A stretch of DNA of 64,000 nucleotides from an uncultured Prevotellaceae bacterium (GTDB lineage: Bacteria > Bacteroidota > Bacteroidia > Bacteroidales > Bacteroidaceae), in NCBI GenBank assembly GCA_946415365.1, contig CAMKSE010000003.1:168174-232173 (forward strand), read 5' to 3'. Numbering within the stretch: the stretch's first letter is position 1; every line of letters starts with the position of its first letter. A program made the translations under genes and the position numbers. Below the pieces are notes generated by a model. The model saw nothing but the letters and a program-made list of their open reading frames with translations. It was not told where the DNA came from and did not search any database. Shown piece after piece: positions 7,681-14,871 of the stretch.

Positions 7681-7726
7681 GAAAAGGGCAGAAGACTGCA
7701 TCAAGTGCTGTTTATTTAACATAGTT

Positions 7727-9370
7727 TTACCAACGGAAGCGGATACCGAGAGGTAAGGTGACACTTAGTGGGTGTTCTGTACGATAGGTCTTGATATTAC
7801 TGCCATTATCGAAGAAGTATTGCAGGCTGGGTTCCAGATAGATGCCGAGATGCGGCGTAAAGTCGTATTGCAAGCCTATGCCGAGCGTTGTAGATAATTG
7901 GTTGGGAGCGTTCAGTGTCGATTCATTGTGATAGGTGGTGCTGCCGTTGGAAATATGGTTGACATCGGTGGTGCTGCGTATAGGTAATTCCAACATAAGC
8001 CCTGCAGAAGAGTAGAGGCTGAGGTGTGCCCTGCTGTACCACTGCCAACCAAGACGGAATGGAACACCAAGATAATGAATCCGCTGATGTTCCTGGATAT
8101 AGGCCTGGCTGCTGCCAGTGTTGATGGTGGAACTGAGCCGTGTGTAACTGAGTCCCGTCTCGAAGGACAGCCGTTGGGAGAGCTGACGGCTGAGAAGCAA
8201 TTGGATGGTGATAGGCAATTGATGTTCGTGTTGAGCCTCCATCTTGCCGCCGTTGACGGCAGAGTTTTGGGTAGCGATGTTGATTAGGGAACGGGTTTCC
8301 GGATCATCCGATACATAAGGACTGTTGCTCAGATAGTAATTGTAAACAAACCAATTGTCATATGCATCTTCTGTTGGAATCTGGCTGTTAGTGGCAGCAT
8401 CAAAACTGCCTTTGCCGACGGTGGTTGCTGCCAGATAGTCGTCACGCTGGCCTATCTGTCCGTTGTAAGCCAGTTTGAGGTCCCACTTATCTGATGGTTC
8501 ATACTTCGTAGTTACCGTGAGGTGGTATTCTTCGTTGGATGGCAATGGTGGTAATGGTTGATAGATCAGCGTATCTCGAGGAGACTCCTCCTCTTGGGCT
8601 GTTTCTGTCAGGGTGTCTGTTCTCTCCTCAATAGCATGGTAAGGTATAGAGTCAGGCTGGACGACAGCCTCTGTCTGATAGTTGACGGGACTTGATGACG
8701 GTCTCTTGCCGGCAGCGGCATAGACAGGCTTGTCGTTAGGTCTTTCAACGACGGGCTTAGGCTGTTGAGGCTCTGATGAGGTCTTACGGGCTGTCGCAGG
8801 TTGTTCGGTAGGCTCTTCTTTCTGCAAGAGCTTCCAAACTGCCGTAGGAATGGCGATAAGTAATAGGAAAAGTACCCACGACTGACGGATCAGCGCCCTG
8901 AGCATTCGTTTGGCGTGAGCGAGCTGTGAGGAAGATGAGTGAGGGGCTATGCCGAGCAGCTGGCTGATCTCCTGATGCGATAAGCCCTCAAACACAGACA
9001 GCCTGAACACCTGCTGATAGCCTTGCGGCAATTGGGATACGAGTGATTGCAGTTCGTCATAGTCAGGAGCCTGGTTTGTCTCTGCGGTCTCTGGCCTCTC
9101 CTGCGCAAAACGTTGAAGTGCCGATTGTTCCTTATTGAGATGCTGGCGATAGTGGTAGCCCACGTTCCTGACGATAGCCGTCATCCACGACTCTATCTTT
9201 TCTGGATCCTCCAACTTGTCGAGCGAGGTCAGGATAATCACAAAGGCATCATGCAACAGATCTTCCGCCACATCATCCTCTCCTGCATATTCTTTACAGA
9301 TATTCAGGAGTTTGGGCCTATATTGCTGATATAAGCGCTCGTTACTCTGTATTGGCGATTTTGTCGGCAA
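7727..9370 (-). CDS. sigma factor fused to inner-membrane helix and outer-membrane barrel
   Basis: One 547-codon frame contains sigma region 2 (about 15-80: LYQQYRPKLLNICKEYAG, DDVAEDLLHDAFVIILTSL, IESWMTAIVRNV), sigma region 4 (about 106-160: LPQGYQQVFRLSVFEGLSHQEISQLLGI...AHAKRMLRAL), a membrane helix (164-182: WVLFLLLIAIPTAVWKLL), a Pro/Glu/Gln-rich linker of about 100 residues and a beta-barrel (about 285-547, ending TLPLGIRFRW). The two neighbouring cassettes carry the same modules as two genes, with an anti-sigma N-terminus on the barrel protein; here that segment is absent and the sigma domain is tethered instead. No frameshift is needed to read it. The start is uncertain: TTG at 9370 is the only usual codon near the promoter, and the decayed copy has ATG where this one has ATA. 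Transcription is separate (terminator 9503-9524, promoter 9390-9397). Confidence 0.85.
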   Translation of the reverse strand: MPTKSPIQSNERLYQQYRPKLLNICKEYAGEDDVAEDLLHDAFVIILTSLDKLEDPEKIESWMTAIVRNVGYHYRQHLNKEQSALQRFAQERPETAETNQAPDYDELQSLVSQLPQGYQQVFRLSVFEGLSHQEISQLLGIAPHSSSSQLAHAKRMLRALIRQSWVLFLLLIAIPTAVWKLLQKEEPTEQPATARKTSSEPQQPKPVVERPNDKPVYAAAGKRPSSSPVNYQTEAVVQPDSIPYHAIEERTDTLTETAQEEESPRDTLIYQPLPPLPSNEEYHLTVTTKYEPSDKWDLKLAYNGQIGQRDDYLAATTVGKGSFDAATNSQIPTEDAYDNWFVYNYYLSNSPYVSDDPETRSLINIATQNSAVNGGKMEAQHEHQLPITIQLLLSRQLSQRLSFETGLSYTRLSSTINTGSSQAYIQEHQRIHYLGVPFRLGWQWYSRAHLSLYSSAGLMLELPIRSTTDVNHISNGSTTYHNESTLNAPNQLSTTLGIGLQYDFTPHLGIYLEPSLQYFFDNGSNIKTYRTEHPLSVTLPLGIRFRW

Positions 9371-9389
9371 CTCTATTAGATATATGTTG

Positions 9390-9446
9390 CAAAATTAATT
9401 CAATCTTCTTATATAGTGTTCAGAAGAGCTGAATGACTGCATGGGA
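9390..9446 (-). promoter_or_regulatory. promoter block of the sigma-barrel fusion gene
   Basis: The -7 box TAATTTTG is at 9390-9397 on the minus strand. Upstream are ACACTATATAAGAAG and GCAGTCATTCAGC. The block matches 1778-1826 almost base for base and 1441-1497 closely. Confidence 0.65.
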
Positions 9447-9502
9447 AGACACGTTATTTAACAAAGTTTTCGATTTAAGGGGTCTCTTTTACTAATCATA
9501 AC

Positions 9503-9524
9503 AAAAGGGGCACATAGGTGCCCC
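9503..9524 (-). terminator. intrinsic terminator of the 11847-9556 operon
   Basis: A perfect 7-bp stem GGGGCAC/GTGCCCC (9507-9513 with 9518-9524) around a 4-nt loop is followed, on the minus strand, by TTTT. It separates the lipoprotein gene from the fusion gene. Confidence 0.75.
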
Positions 9525-9555
9525 CCTGCCAGGTTATAGTATGAATCGAATGGCA

Positions 9556-9978
9556 TTATTCCACAATCTCTATATCCCTGAGGACTGCATCGTAATACTC
9601 ATAGCCAGCATACCACATATGTTCCACTCTCTCATTGAAATGCAGGAAGGTATAGCAATCTAAAGACGCCTTCACTTTCAGACCTTCCTTTTGATATTCT
9701 ACTGGCAAGTCATACAGATAATAGATGTTTCCACCATCATATCTTATTTCCTGACCATGATAAGGAGATTTAATGAACCATGTGTTATCCGCTTTATCAC
9801 ACATGAGAACCCCCGTATCTGTAACCGTCTTGATAAAGTCGGCCAATGCTGGCATTTGACGTGTCGGATGACCAGTTGCGGAATTTTCTGGAGTATCGAT
9901 ATCGTCATCACTGCTGCAAGCGCAGAATGTTCCTAATGAAAGCAATACGCTCATCAGAATAAATGCTGTTTTCTTCAT
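9556..9978 (-). CDS. cassette lipoprotein, paralogue of 7169-7579
   Basis: A 140-residue SPII lipoprotein (Cys21, then SSDDD) that is homologous over its full length to the product of 7169-7579, sharing ADFIKTVTDTG, GGNIYYLYDLPVEYQKEGLKVKA and EYYDAVLRDIEIVE. It is the last gene of the minus-strand set sigma (11847-11278), barrel (11281-10028), lipoprotein, and it is followed by a terminator. The sequence just before its ATG resembles the one before the paralogue, so the duplication included non-coding sequence. Function unknown; it probably works with the barrel protein. Confidence 0.8.
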   Translation of the reverse strand: MKKTAFILMSVLLSLGTFCACSSDDDIDTPENSATGHPTRQMPALADFIKTVTDTGVLMCDKADNTWFIKSPYHGQEIRYDGGNIYYLYDLPVEYQKEGLKVKASLDCYTFLHFNERVEHMWYAGYEYYDAVLRDIEIVE

Positions 9979-10027
9979 AATTCTACTTTTTAATTGTTAA
10001 ACGATTATTATTGTGCACAATCTTTTC

Positions 10028-11281
10028 TTACTTGATGTTGATTTTCAGACCTACATTCAGGTTAAAACCGAAAGGCTTGTCGCGATAGTAGGTGGGCAGA
10101 CTGCTGCCGTTGTCGAAGTAATAGCCAACGCCAGGCTCTGCATAGATGCTGAACCAGCGGCTGAGATTGAATTCTGCGCCAATGGCTCCGTTCACGGAGA
10201 ACTGCAGCGGACGAATGGACACACTCTCCGTCGTCTCCAATTTGTCCTCACTCTCTTCAATATGCAGGCGGCCTTTTACCATCTTTTCTGCCATACCGCC
10301 AGCCGTGACATAGAAACTGCCATAATGACTTCCCCACAGCTGATAGCTGACATTGGCTGGGATGCCGATATACGACAGCGTCTGTTCTATATTCGAAGTA
10401 ACGGTCACGTCTGGTTTAAGATCTGTTGGAAGAGCAGTATGGATGTCAGAACAAAGGCGTGTATAGACCAATCCACTTTCGAGGCTCCATCTGTTGTTGA
10501 GGCGATAGCGCAGGGAAAGACCGTAACGTATTGGCAAGTTGTGGTATACATCACTCTTTGCAGCACCACTTGCATAATCTGAGAGGCTTCTCGTTGGGAC
10601 GTCAAGGGGCTTTCCATCTGGACCTACAATGACATAATTATAAGTATGAATAATTTCAGTCGGAATGTTATGCTCTGTCTCTTTCATCGCGCCATTCGTC
10701 AGATACACCTTTGCCATCAGGCGGTTTCCTGAAACCGCTGGCTTGCGGATGTCTGTAGGATAGTCAAGTGGAAGAGGCATGGGAGAAGTGTTCGCAATTT
10801 GGGTATGAGAGTCTTCGTCGTGTGGGGCAGAAGATTCTTCCGCCAGCTGAACTGAAAGTTCCTCTTCCTGCTGCAATACTTCCGGCTCCGGCTGAGGCTC
10901 TGACGGTAGAGTGTCCGTCGGCAATACTTGTGGCTTGTGACTGACAGACAACATCTTAGACTTGTGGCTAACGGATTCTTTTGCGACAATCTTTTCTTCC
11001 TTTGGCTGAGGACTTGTCTCCTTGTTACTAACCTCAGTCTCCACATTATTCGCTGTTGTAGTATCCTCCTGCTGATTCCATGCCAGATAGCCTGTTGTGA
11101 CAGCCACCAGCACCACAACGGCTGCCGCTATCCTGCGAGTCCACATCTGGACTATCCTTGCCTTCGCCTTTTGCCTGTTGTTGGCGAGTGCCTTCTCAAT
11201 CTCATCCCACGACACCTCAGGGGCGGGCTGTCTGTAGCCTGCCAACTTCTGTTGCATCTGTTGTATCCATTGTTCTTTCAT
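10028..11281 (-). CDS. dual-membrane-spanning anti-sigma/outer-membrane barrel protein
   Basis: A 417-residue paralogue of the product of 5911-7116. Residues 1-48 are cytoplasmic with APEVSWDEIEKAL, matching the W-D-x-I-E segment of the paralogue. A membrane helix (49-67: RRIAAAVVVLVAVTTGYLAW) leads to a long acidic, Glu/Ser/Pro-rich linker (about 70-175) and a C-terminal barrel (RYGLSLRYRLNN, WSLESGLVYTRLCSD, YIGIPANVSYQLW, SFYVTAGGMAEKM, FSVNGAIGAEFNLS, FSIYAEPGVGYYFDNGSS, GFNLNVGLKINIK). There is no cleavable signal. By analogy with Dma proteins it should hold the sigma factor encoded just upstream (4-bp overlap) and release it when the outer membrane is perturbed. That role is inferred from architecture only. 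Confidence 0.85.
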   Translation of the reverse strand: MKEQWIQQMQQKLAGYRQPAPEVSWDEIEKALANNRQKAKARIVQMWTRRIAAAVVVLVAVTTGYLAWNQQEDTTTANNVETEVSNKETSPQPKEEKIVAKESVSHKSKMLSVSHKPQVLPTDTLPSEPQPEPEVLQQEEELSVQLAEESSAPHDEDSHTQIANTSPMPLPLDYPTDIRKPAVSGNRLMAKVYLTNGAMKETEHNIPTEIIHTYNYVIVGPDGKPLDVPTRSLSDYASGAAKSDVYHNLPIRYGLSLRYRLNNRWSLESGLVYTRLCSDIHTALPTDLKPDVTVTSNIEQTLSYIGIPANVSYQLWGSHYGSFYVTAGGMAEKMVKGRLHIEESEDKLETTESVSIRPLQFSVNGAIGAEFNLSRWFSIYAEPGVGYYFDNGSSLPTYYRDKPFGFNLNVGLKINIK

Positions 11282-11847
11282 CGTGGGTGATATTGTTTGT
11301 TGTACTCTTTTATCTTTTTAGCGAGCAGGTCCTTGGCCCTGCGCAGTAGAGAGGAAGAGGATTTCTCCTTGATGCCAAGTAACTCGGCTATCTCCTTATG
11401 GCTCTTGTTCTCGAAGGCATATAGGTTCAGTGCCGTTCGATAGTTTGTAGGCAACTGGCTTACCATCTGATGGAGCACCTCTGGGGAAATGTCCTCTATC
11501 TGTGGCGCTTCCGGCTCTGACTCTTCTGGCGTGTCTTGTTCCAAGAGTAGCAGTTCTTGCCGTTTGGCTGTCCTCAGGAACTTCAGCGACTCGTTGATCA
11601 CCACTCTGGTTGCCCAGGCTTCGAGAGATCCTTCGCCACGATAGTTGAAGTCGCAGATGTGGGAGATAATGTGTACGAGCGACTCCTGAAACACATCCCT
11701 CATGTCTTCCTTATCGACTATATATCGTGCGCAGACACCCGCCAGTTGCTCTGCATATAGGGTATAGAACTCCTGCATCGCCCCGTTGTCTCCGTTGCGA
11801 AGCCGCTTTGCCAAGCGTTGCTCTTTATTGATCCCTATCTTAATCAC
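11278..11847 (-). CDS. ECF-type RNA polymerase sigma factor
   Basis: A 189-residue sigma factor with a GTG start. Region 2 (about 20-95) contains YTLYAEQLAGVCARYIVDKEDMRDVFQES and FNYRGEGSLEAWATRVVINESLKFLR. Region 4 (about 130-185) contains LPTNYRTALNLYAFENKSHKEIAELLGIKEKSSSSLLRRAKDLLAKKI. It lacks regions 1 and 3, as ECF factors do. Its stop overlaps the ATG of the anti-sigma/barrel gene by 4 bp, exactly as in the other cassette. The promoter block at 11930-11987 is nearly the same as that of the lipoprotein/barrel pair at 3650-2264, so that pair could be a target of this factor. Confidence 0.93.
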   Translation of the reverse strand: MIKIGINKEQRLAKRLRNGDNGAMQEFYTLYAEQLAGVCARYIVDKEDMRDVFQESLVHIISHICDFNYRGEGSLEAWATRVVINESLKFLRTAKRQELLLLEQDTPEESEPEAPQIEDISPEVLHQMVSQLPTNYRTALNLYAFENKSHKEIAELLGIKEKSSSSLLRRAKDLLAKKIKEYNKQYHPR

Positions 11848-11929
11848 TTTAGGATTCCTTCTGCCTATTAAATCCAGAAAAGCCTCAAATACTGAGTGGA
11901 AAAGAGTTAAAGAATATTAATCCGGTTTG

Positions 11930-11987
11930 CAAAAGTATACCTTATTCTATTTATATAATAACCAAAAGGCGAAAACCTTGCACGGGA
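11930..11987 (-). promoter_or_regulatory. promoter block of the sigma/barrel/lipoprotein operon
   Basis: The -7 box TACTTTTG lies at 11930-11937 on the minus strand. TTATTATATAAATAG and TTTTCGCCTTTTGG follow upstream, as at 3668-3724. Confidence 0.65.
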
Positions 11988-12075
11988 AACGCGTTCTTTA
12001 ACATATTTTTACCGAAAGAGAGCATGTTAACCTAAAGATAACATTTAAATAACCTTAAATGCATGTAGTTTTTCA

Positions 12076-12083
12076 TACCTTTG
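12076..12083 (+). promoter_or_regulatory. -7 box before 12126
   Basis: TACCTTTG followed by C is a canonical Bacteroidetes -7 box, 43 bp upstream of the ATG. Confidence 0.65.
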
Positions 12084-12125
12084 CAACGTCTAACAGGCAA
12101 ACGAACAATTTAAAAGACAAGAGTT

Positions 12126-12620
12126 ATGGAATCAATTATCACAATCGCAACAGTTTTAACGATGTATTTCAACGCCGCTAACGACGTGAATGCACCCTTT
12201 ATGTACAACTCTGACCTGGAAGACGGTGTAATCCACAAGATCGAGGTGTACGAGAAGAAGGCCGAGGGCCAGATGTGCGCCAAGATGGAGTATCGTTATG
12301 ACTACGACGAGCAGGGCCGCCTGACCACTCGTGAGGTAATGCGCTGGGACGACAGCCAGAAACAGTGGGTGAACGACTTCCGTCACACCTACAAATATTA
12401 TAAGAACGGCTACAACATGGAGACCAGCAAGTGGGACGCTGCACAAAAAGGCTACGACCTCCCCTTCGAAGTGACGCTCTATCGTGAGGTGGCACCCAAC
12501 GTGACATCAGTGAAGACATTCAAGATGAATGAAACCAAGGATAATATGTACCTTGTCAACAGAATGCTCTGCATGGAGCCGCTGGAGGTCATCAGCAACC
12601 GTCTTCTGGCTGTGCAGTAA
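12126..12620 (+). CDS. DUF3836-like small protein
   Basis: A 164-residue protein. The N-terminus (MESIITIATVLTMYFNAAND) is a weak hydrophobic lead that could serve as an export signal. The core YRYDYDEQGRLTTREVMRWDDSQKQW...HTYKYYKNGYNMETSKWD carries the tyrosine/aspartate-rich Y-x-Y-D-x-x-G-R repeats I associate with DUF3836 proteins of Bacteroides and Prevotella, a family of unknown role. It has its own promoter and terminator, so it is monocistronic. Codon use looks biased to common codons, which would fit strong expression (an impression, not counted). The family name is a tentative call. Confidence 0.65.
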   Translation: MESIITIATVLTMYFNAANDVNAPFMYNSDLEDGVIHKIEVYEKKAEGQMCAKMEYRYDYDEQGRLTTREVMRWDDSQKQWVNDFRHTYKYYKNGYNMETSKWDAAQKGYDLPFEVTLYREVAPNVTSVKTFKMNETKDNMYLVNRMLCMEPLEVISNRLLAVQ

Positions 12621-12669
12621 GCAAGGCTTTCTCTCTCTCATGATATAAAAACCCTTCAAAGGGTAGCAG

Positions 12670-12704
12670 AATCCGTAATCAGCACAACGCGATTACGGAT
12701 TTTT
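12670..12704 (+). terminator. intrinsic terminator after 12126-12620
   Basis: AATCCGTAATC and GATTACGGATT form an 11-bp stem with a 10-nt loop, followed by a T run. It ends the transcript of the preceding gene. Confidence 0.8.
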
Positions 12705-12716
12705 ATGGCGAATTAT

Positions 12717-12747
12717 TTTGTGTTTTGCTCGTTTTGCATTATCTTTG
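12717..12747 (+). promoter_or_regulatory. promoter before 12773
   Basis: TTTG at 12717-12720 and TATCTTTG at 12740-12747 are 19 nt apart, the spacing expected for the -33/-7 pair. Confidence 0.65.
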
Positions 12748-12772
12748 CAGGCGATAATATAACTCCAAGACA

Positions 12773-13627
12773 ATGAAGCTAATCAAAGACCAACAATTCG
12801 GAGGCGAGCGACCACTGTTCGCCACACATGACCTGCGGCTTGAGAACGTCACCATCACTGACGGTGAGTCAGGTATCAAACAATGCCAGAATATGGAAGC
12901 TTACAACTGTAAGTTCTACGGCAAGTATCCTTGGTGGCACGTTGATGGTGCGAAGATCGACAACTGCTACTTCGCCTTAGGCTCCCGTTCTGCCATCTGG
13001 TACACGAACGACCTGGTGATGACCAACTCACGCATCGACGGGCCGAAGTTCTTCCGTGAGATGAAGAATCTGACATTAGAGAACGTGGAAATCACTGATG
13101 CTGACGAGACCTTCTGGAAGGTGGACGGCATAAGGATCAAGAACGTGAAGCTACATGGTGGCACGTATCCGTTTATGTTCTCAAGCAACATCTATGTGGA
13201 CGGGTTGGAGAGCGATTCGAAGTACGTGTTCCAGTATTGCAAGAACGTTGAGGTGCACAATGCCAAGATTCTAACGAAGGATTCGTTTTGGGAGTGCGAG
13301 AACGTTGTCATATATGACTCCGTGCTCGACGGTGAGTATCTGGCCTGGCACTCGAAGAACGTGCGGCTGGTGAACTGCCATCTGGCAGGTGAGCAGCTGC
13401 TCTGCTATACAGAGAACCTCGTGCTTGAGAACTGCACCATCGACAAGATGTGTGACCGTATGTTTGAGTACTCGACGGTCGAGGCCGACATCCGAGGACA
13501 TATCGAGAACATCAAAAACCCCACCAGCGGACACATTATTGCCGATTCCATCGGTAGTATCACCATCGATGAGAACGTCCGCCAGCCGAACAATTGCATT
13601 ATTGAAACAAGAAAAAATTGTTTATAA
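12773..13627 (+). CDS. DUF3737 family right-handed beta-helix protein
   Basis: A 284-residue cytoplasmic protein made of short repeats in which N or D and an aromatic recur every 20-22 residues (LENVTITDGESGIKQC, MEAYNCKFYGKYPWWHV, KIDNCYFALGSRSAIWY, LTLENVEITDADETFW, VRLVNCHLAGEQLLCY, LVLENCTIDKMCDRMF). The pattern indicates a beta-helix and matches what I know of DUF3737, a conserved family of about 280 residues and unknown function. There is no signal peptide. It lies upstream of the lyase/OPT operon, separated by a 71-bp inverted repeat. No partner or substrate can be inferred. Confidence 0.85.
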   Translation: MKLIKDQQFGGERPLFATHDLRLENVTITDGESGIKQCQNMEAYNCKFYGKYPWWHVDGAKIDNCYFALGSRSAIWYTNDLVMTNSRIDGPKFFREMKNLTLENVEITDADETFWKVDGIRIKNVKLHGGTYPFMFSSNIYVDGLESDSKYVFQYCKNVEVHNAKILTKDSFWECENVVIYDSVLDGEYLAWHSKNVRLVNCHLAGEQLLCYTENLVLENCTIDKMCDRMFEYSTVEADIRGHIENIKNPTSGHIIADSIGSITIDENVRQPNNCIIETRKNCL

Positions 13628-13628
13628 A

Positions 13629-13699
13629 ACAACGAATTACACGAATTTCACGAATTGGCTGCGCTTGGAATAATTCGTTTAATTCGTTAAATTCGTTGT
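13629..13699. repeat. REP-like inverted repeat of ACGAATT units
   Basis: Two 28-nt arms (13629-13656 and 13672-13699) are reverse complements around a 15-nt loop. Each arm holds three ACGAATT/AATTCGT units spaced 8-9 bp apart. It fills the gap between two plus-strand genes and could end or attenuate the first transcript. Confidence 0.85.
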
Positions 13700-13714
13700 C
13701 GTAAAAAAAAGAAT

Positions 13715-14863
13715 ATGTTTGATTTCGATGAAGTAGTAGAGAGACGGGGCACGGGGTGCGTGAAGTGGGATGAATGCCCAAACGATGGCGTGATTCCCCT
13801 GTGGGTGGCAGATATGGACTTCCGTGTGGCACCAGCCATCCAGAAGGCTCTGCAGCAACGGGTGGAACACGGTGTGTTTGGCTACAACATCGTGCCGGAG
13901 AGTTATTACGAGGCAGTCATATCCTGGTTCCGTCGCCGTCATCAGTGGGAAATCCAGCGCCAGTGGATACTTTACACGACAGCCGTAGTCCCTGCGATGT
14001 CTTGTGTCATTAAGGCCTTGACGATGCCTGGCGAGAAAGTACTGATCCTGTCGCCTGCCTATAACTGTTTCTTCTCCAGTATCAAGAACAATGGCTGCGA
14101 GGTGCTGGAGTCTGCTTTGAGGCGTGTGGACGATACCTTCGAGGTCGATTTCATCGATTTCGAGGCGAAGTGCGCTGACGAAAAGACCACCGTCTTCCTG
14201 CTCTGCAATCCTCATAACCCCTGCGGACGCGTTTGGTCTCGCGAGGAACTTCAGCGAATGTACGACATCTGTAAGAAGCATGACGTGAAGGTGGTGAGCG
14301 ATGAGATCCACTGCGAACTCATCATGCCTGGCTACAAGTTCGTGCCGTTTGGTACTGTCACCGACGATTGCGTGGTGATGAACTCTCCCTCTAAGAACTT
14401 CAATACCGCAGGCCTTCAGATAGCCAACATCATCTGTTCGCATCCCTCCTGGCGTCGCCGTATTGATCGCGCCATCAACATCAACGAGGTGTGCGACGTG
14501 AATCCTTTCGGTATTGTGGCGCTTCAGGCAGCCTATAACGAGAGCGAGGACTGGGTTGACGGACTCTGTGAATATCTTTGGGGAAATTATCGCGTTTTGT
14601 GCGATTTCATCGAGGAAAATATACCCCAATGGAAGGTCTGCCGACTCGAGGGCACCTATCTTCCCTGGATGGATATCTCTGCGATGGGCATGACTTCGCA
14701 AGAATTGGCTGACCGTCTGCTCACAGAGGCCAAAGTCTGGATTAACCCTGGTACGATGTATGGCCCTTTGACTGGCGAAGGCTACCTGCGTTTTAACATA
14801 GCCACCCAGCGCAGCCGTCTGGTGGAGACCCTTGAACGCATAGCGAAAGTAATGAAACAATAG
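13715..14863 (+). CDS. PatB/MalY-type PLP-dependent C-S lyase
   Basis: A 382-residue fold-type I PLP enzyme of the MalY/PatB group (cystathionine beta-lyase-like aminotransferases). Diagnostic stretches are PLWVADMDF near the N-terminus, FGYN, the CNPHNPCGRVWSREEL loop, VVSDEIHCEL with the Asp that contacts the pyridine nitrogen, and the Schiff-base lysine in SPSKNFNTAGLQ (Lys227). GTMYGPLTGEGYLRFNIA near the C-terminus includes the carboxylate-binding Arg. It probably cleaves C-S bonds of cystathionine or cysteine conjugates in the cytosol. It is 8 bp upstream of an OPT transporter gene, which suggests that imported peptides or amino-acid conjugates are its substrates. The start and full length look normal. 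Confidence 0.9.
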   Translation: MFDFDEVVERRGTGCVKWDECPNDGVIPLWVADMDFRVAPAIQKALQQRVEHGVFGYNIVPESYYEAVISWFRRRHQWEIQRQWILYTTAVVPAMSCVIKALTMPGEKVLILSPAYNCFFSSIKNNGCEVLESALRRVDDTFEVDFIDFEAKCADEKTTVFLLCNPHNPCGRVWSREELQRMYDICKKHDVKVVSDEIHCELIMPGYKFVPFGTVTDDCVVMNSPSKNFNTAGLQIANIICSHPSWRRRIDRAININEVCDVNPFGIVALQAAYNESEDWVDGLCEYLWGNYRVLCDFIEENIPQWKVCRLEGTYLPWMDISAMGMTSQELADRLLTEAKVWINPGTMYGPLTGEGYLRFNIATQRSRLVETLERIAKVMKQ

Positions 14864-14871
14864 CATATATT

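Noticed and set aside
13679..14866. 395-codon open frame antisense to the PatB/MalY lyase gene
   Set aside because: The sense frame has all PLP-enzyme motifs; the antisense product is His/Leu-rich without domains and exists because of sense codon bias.
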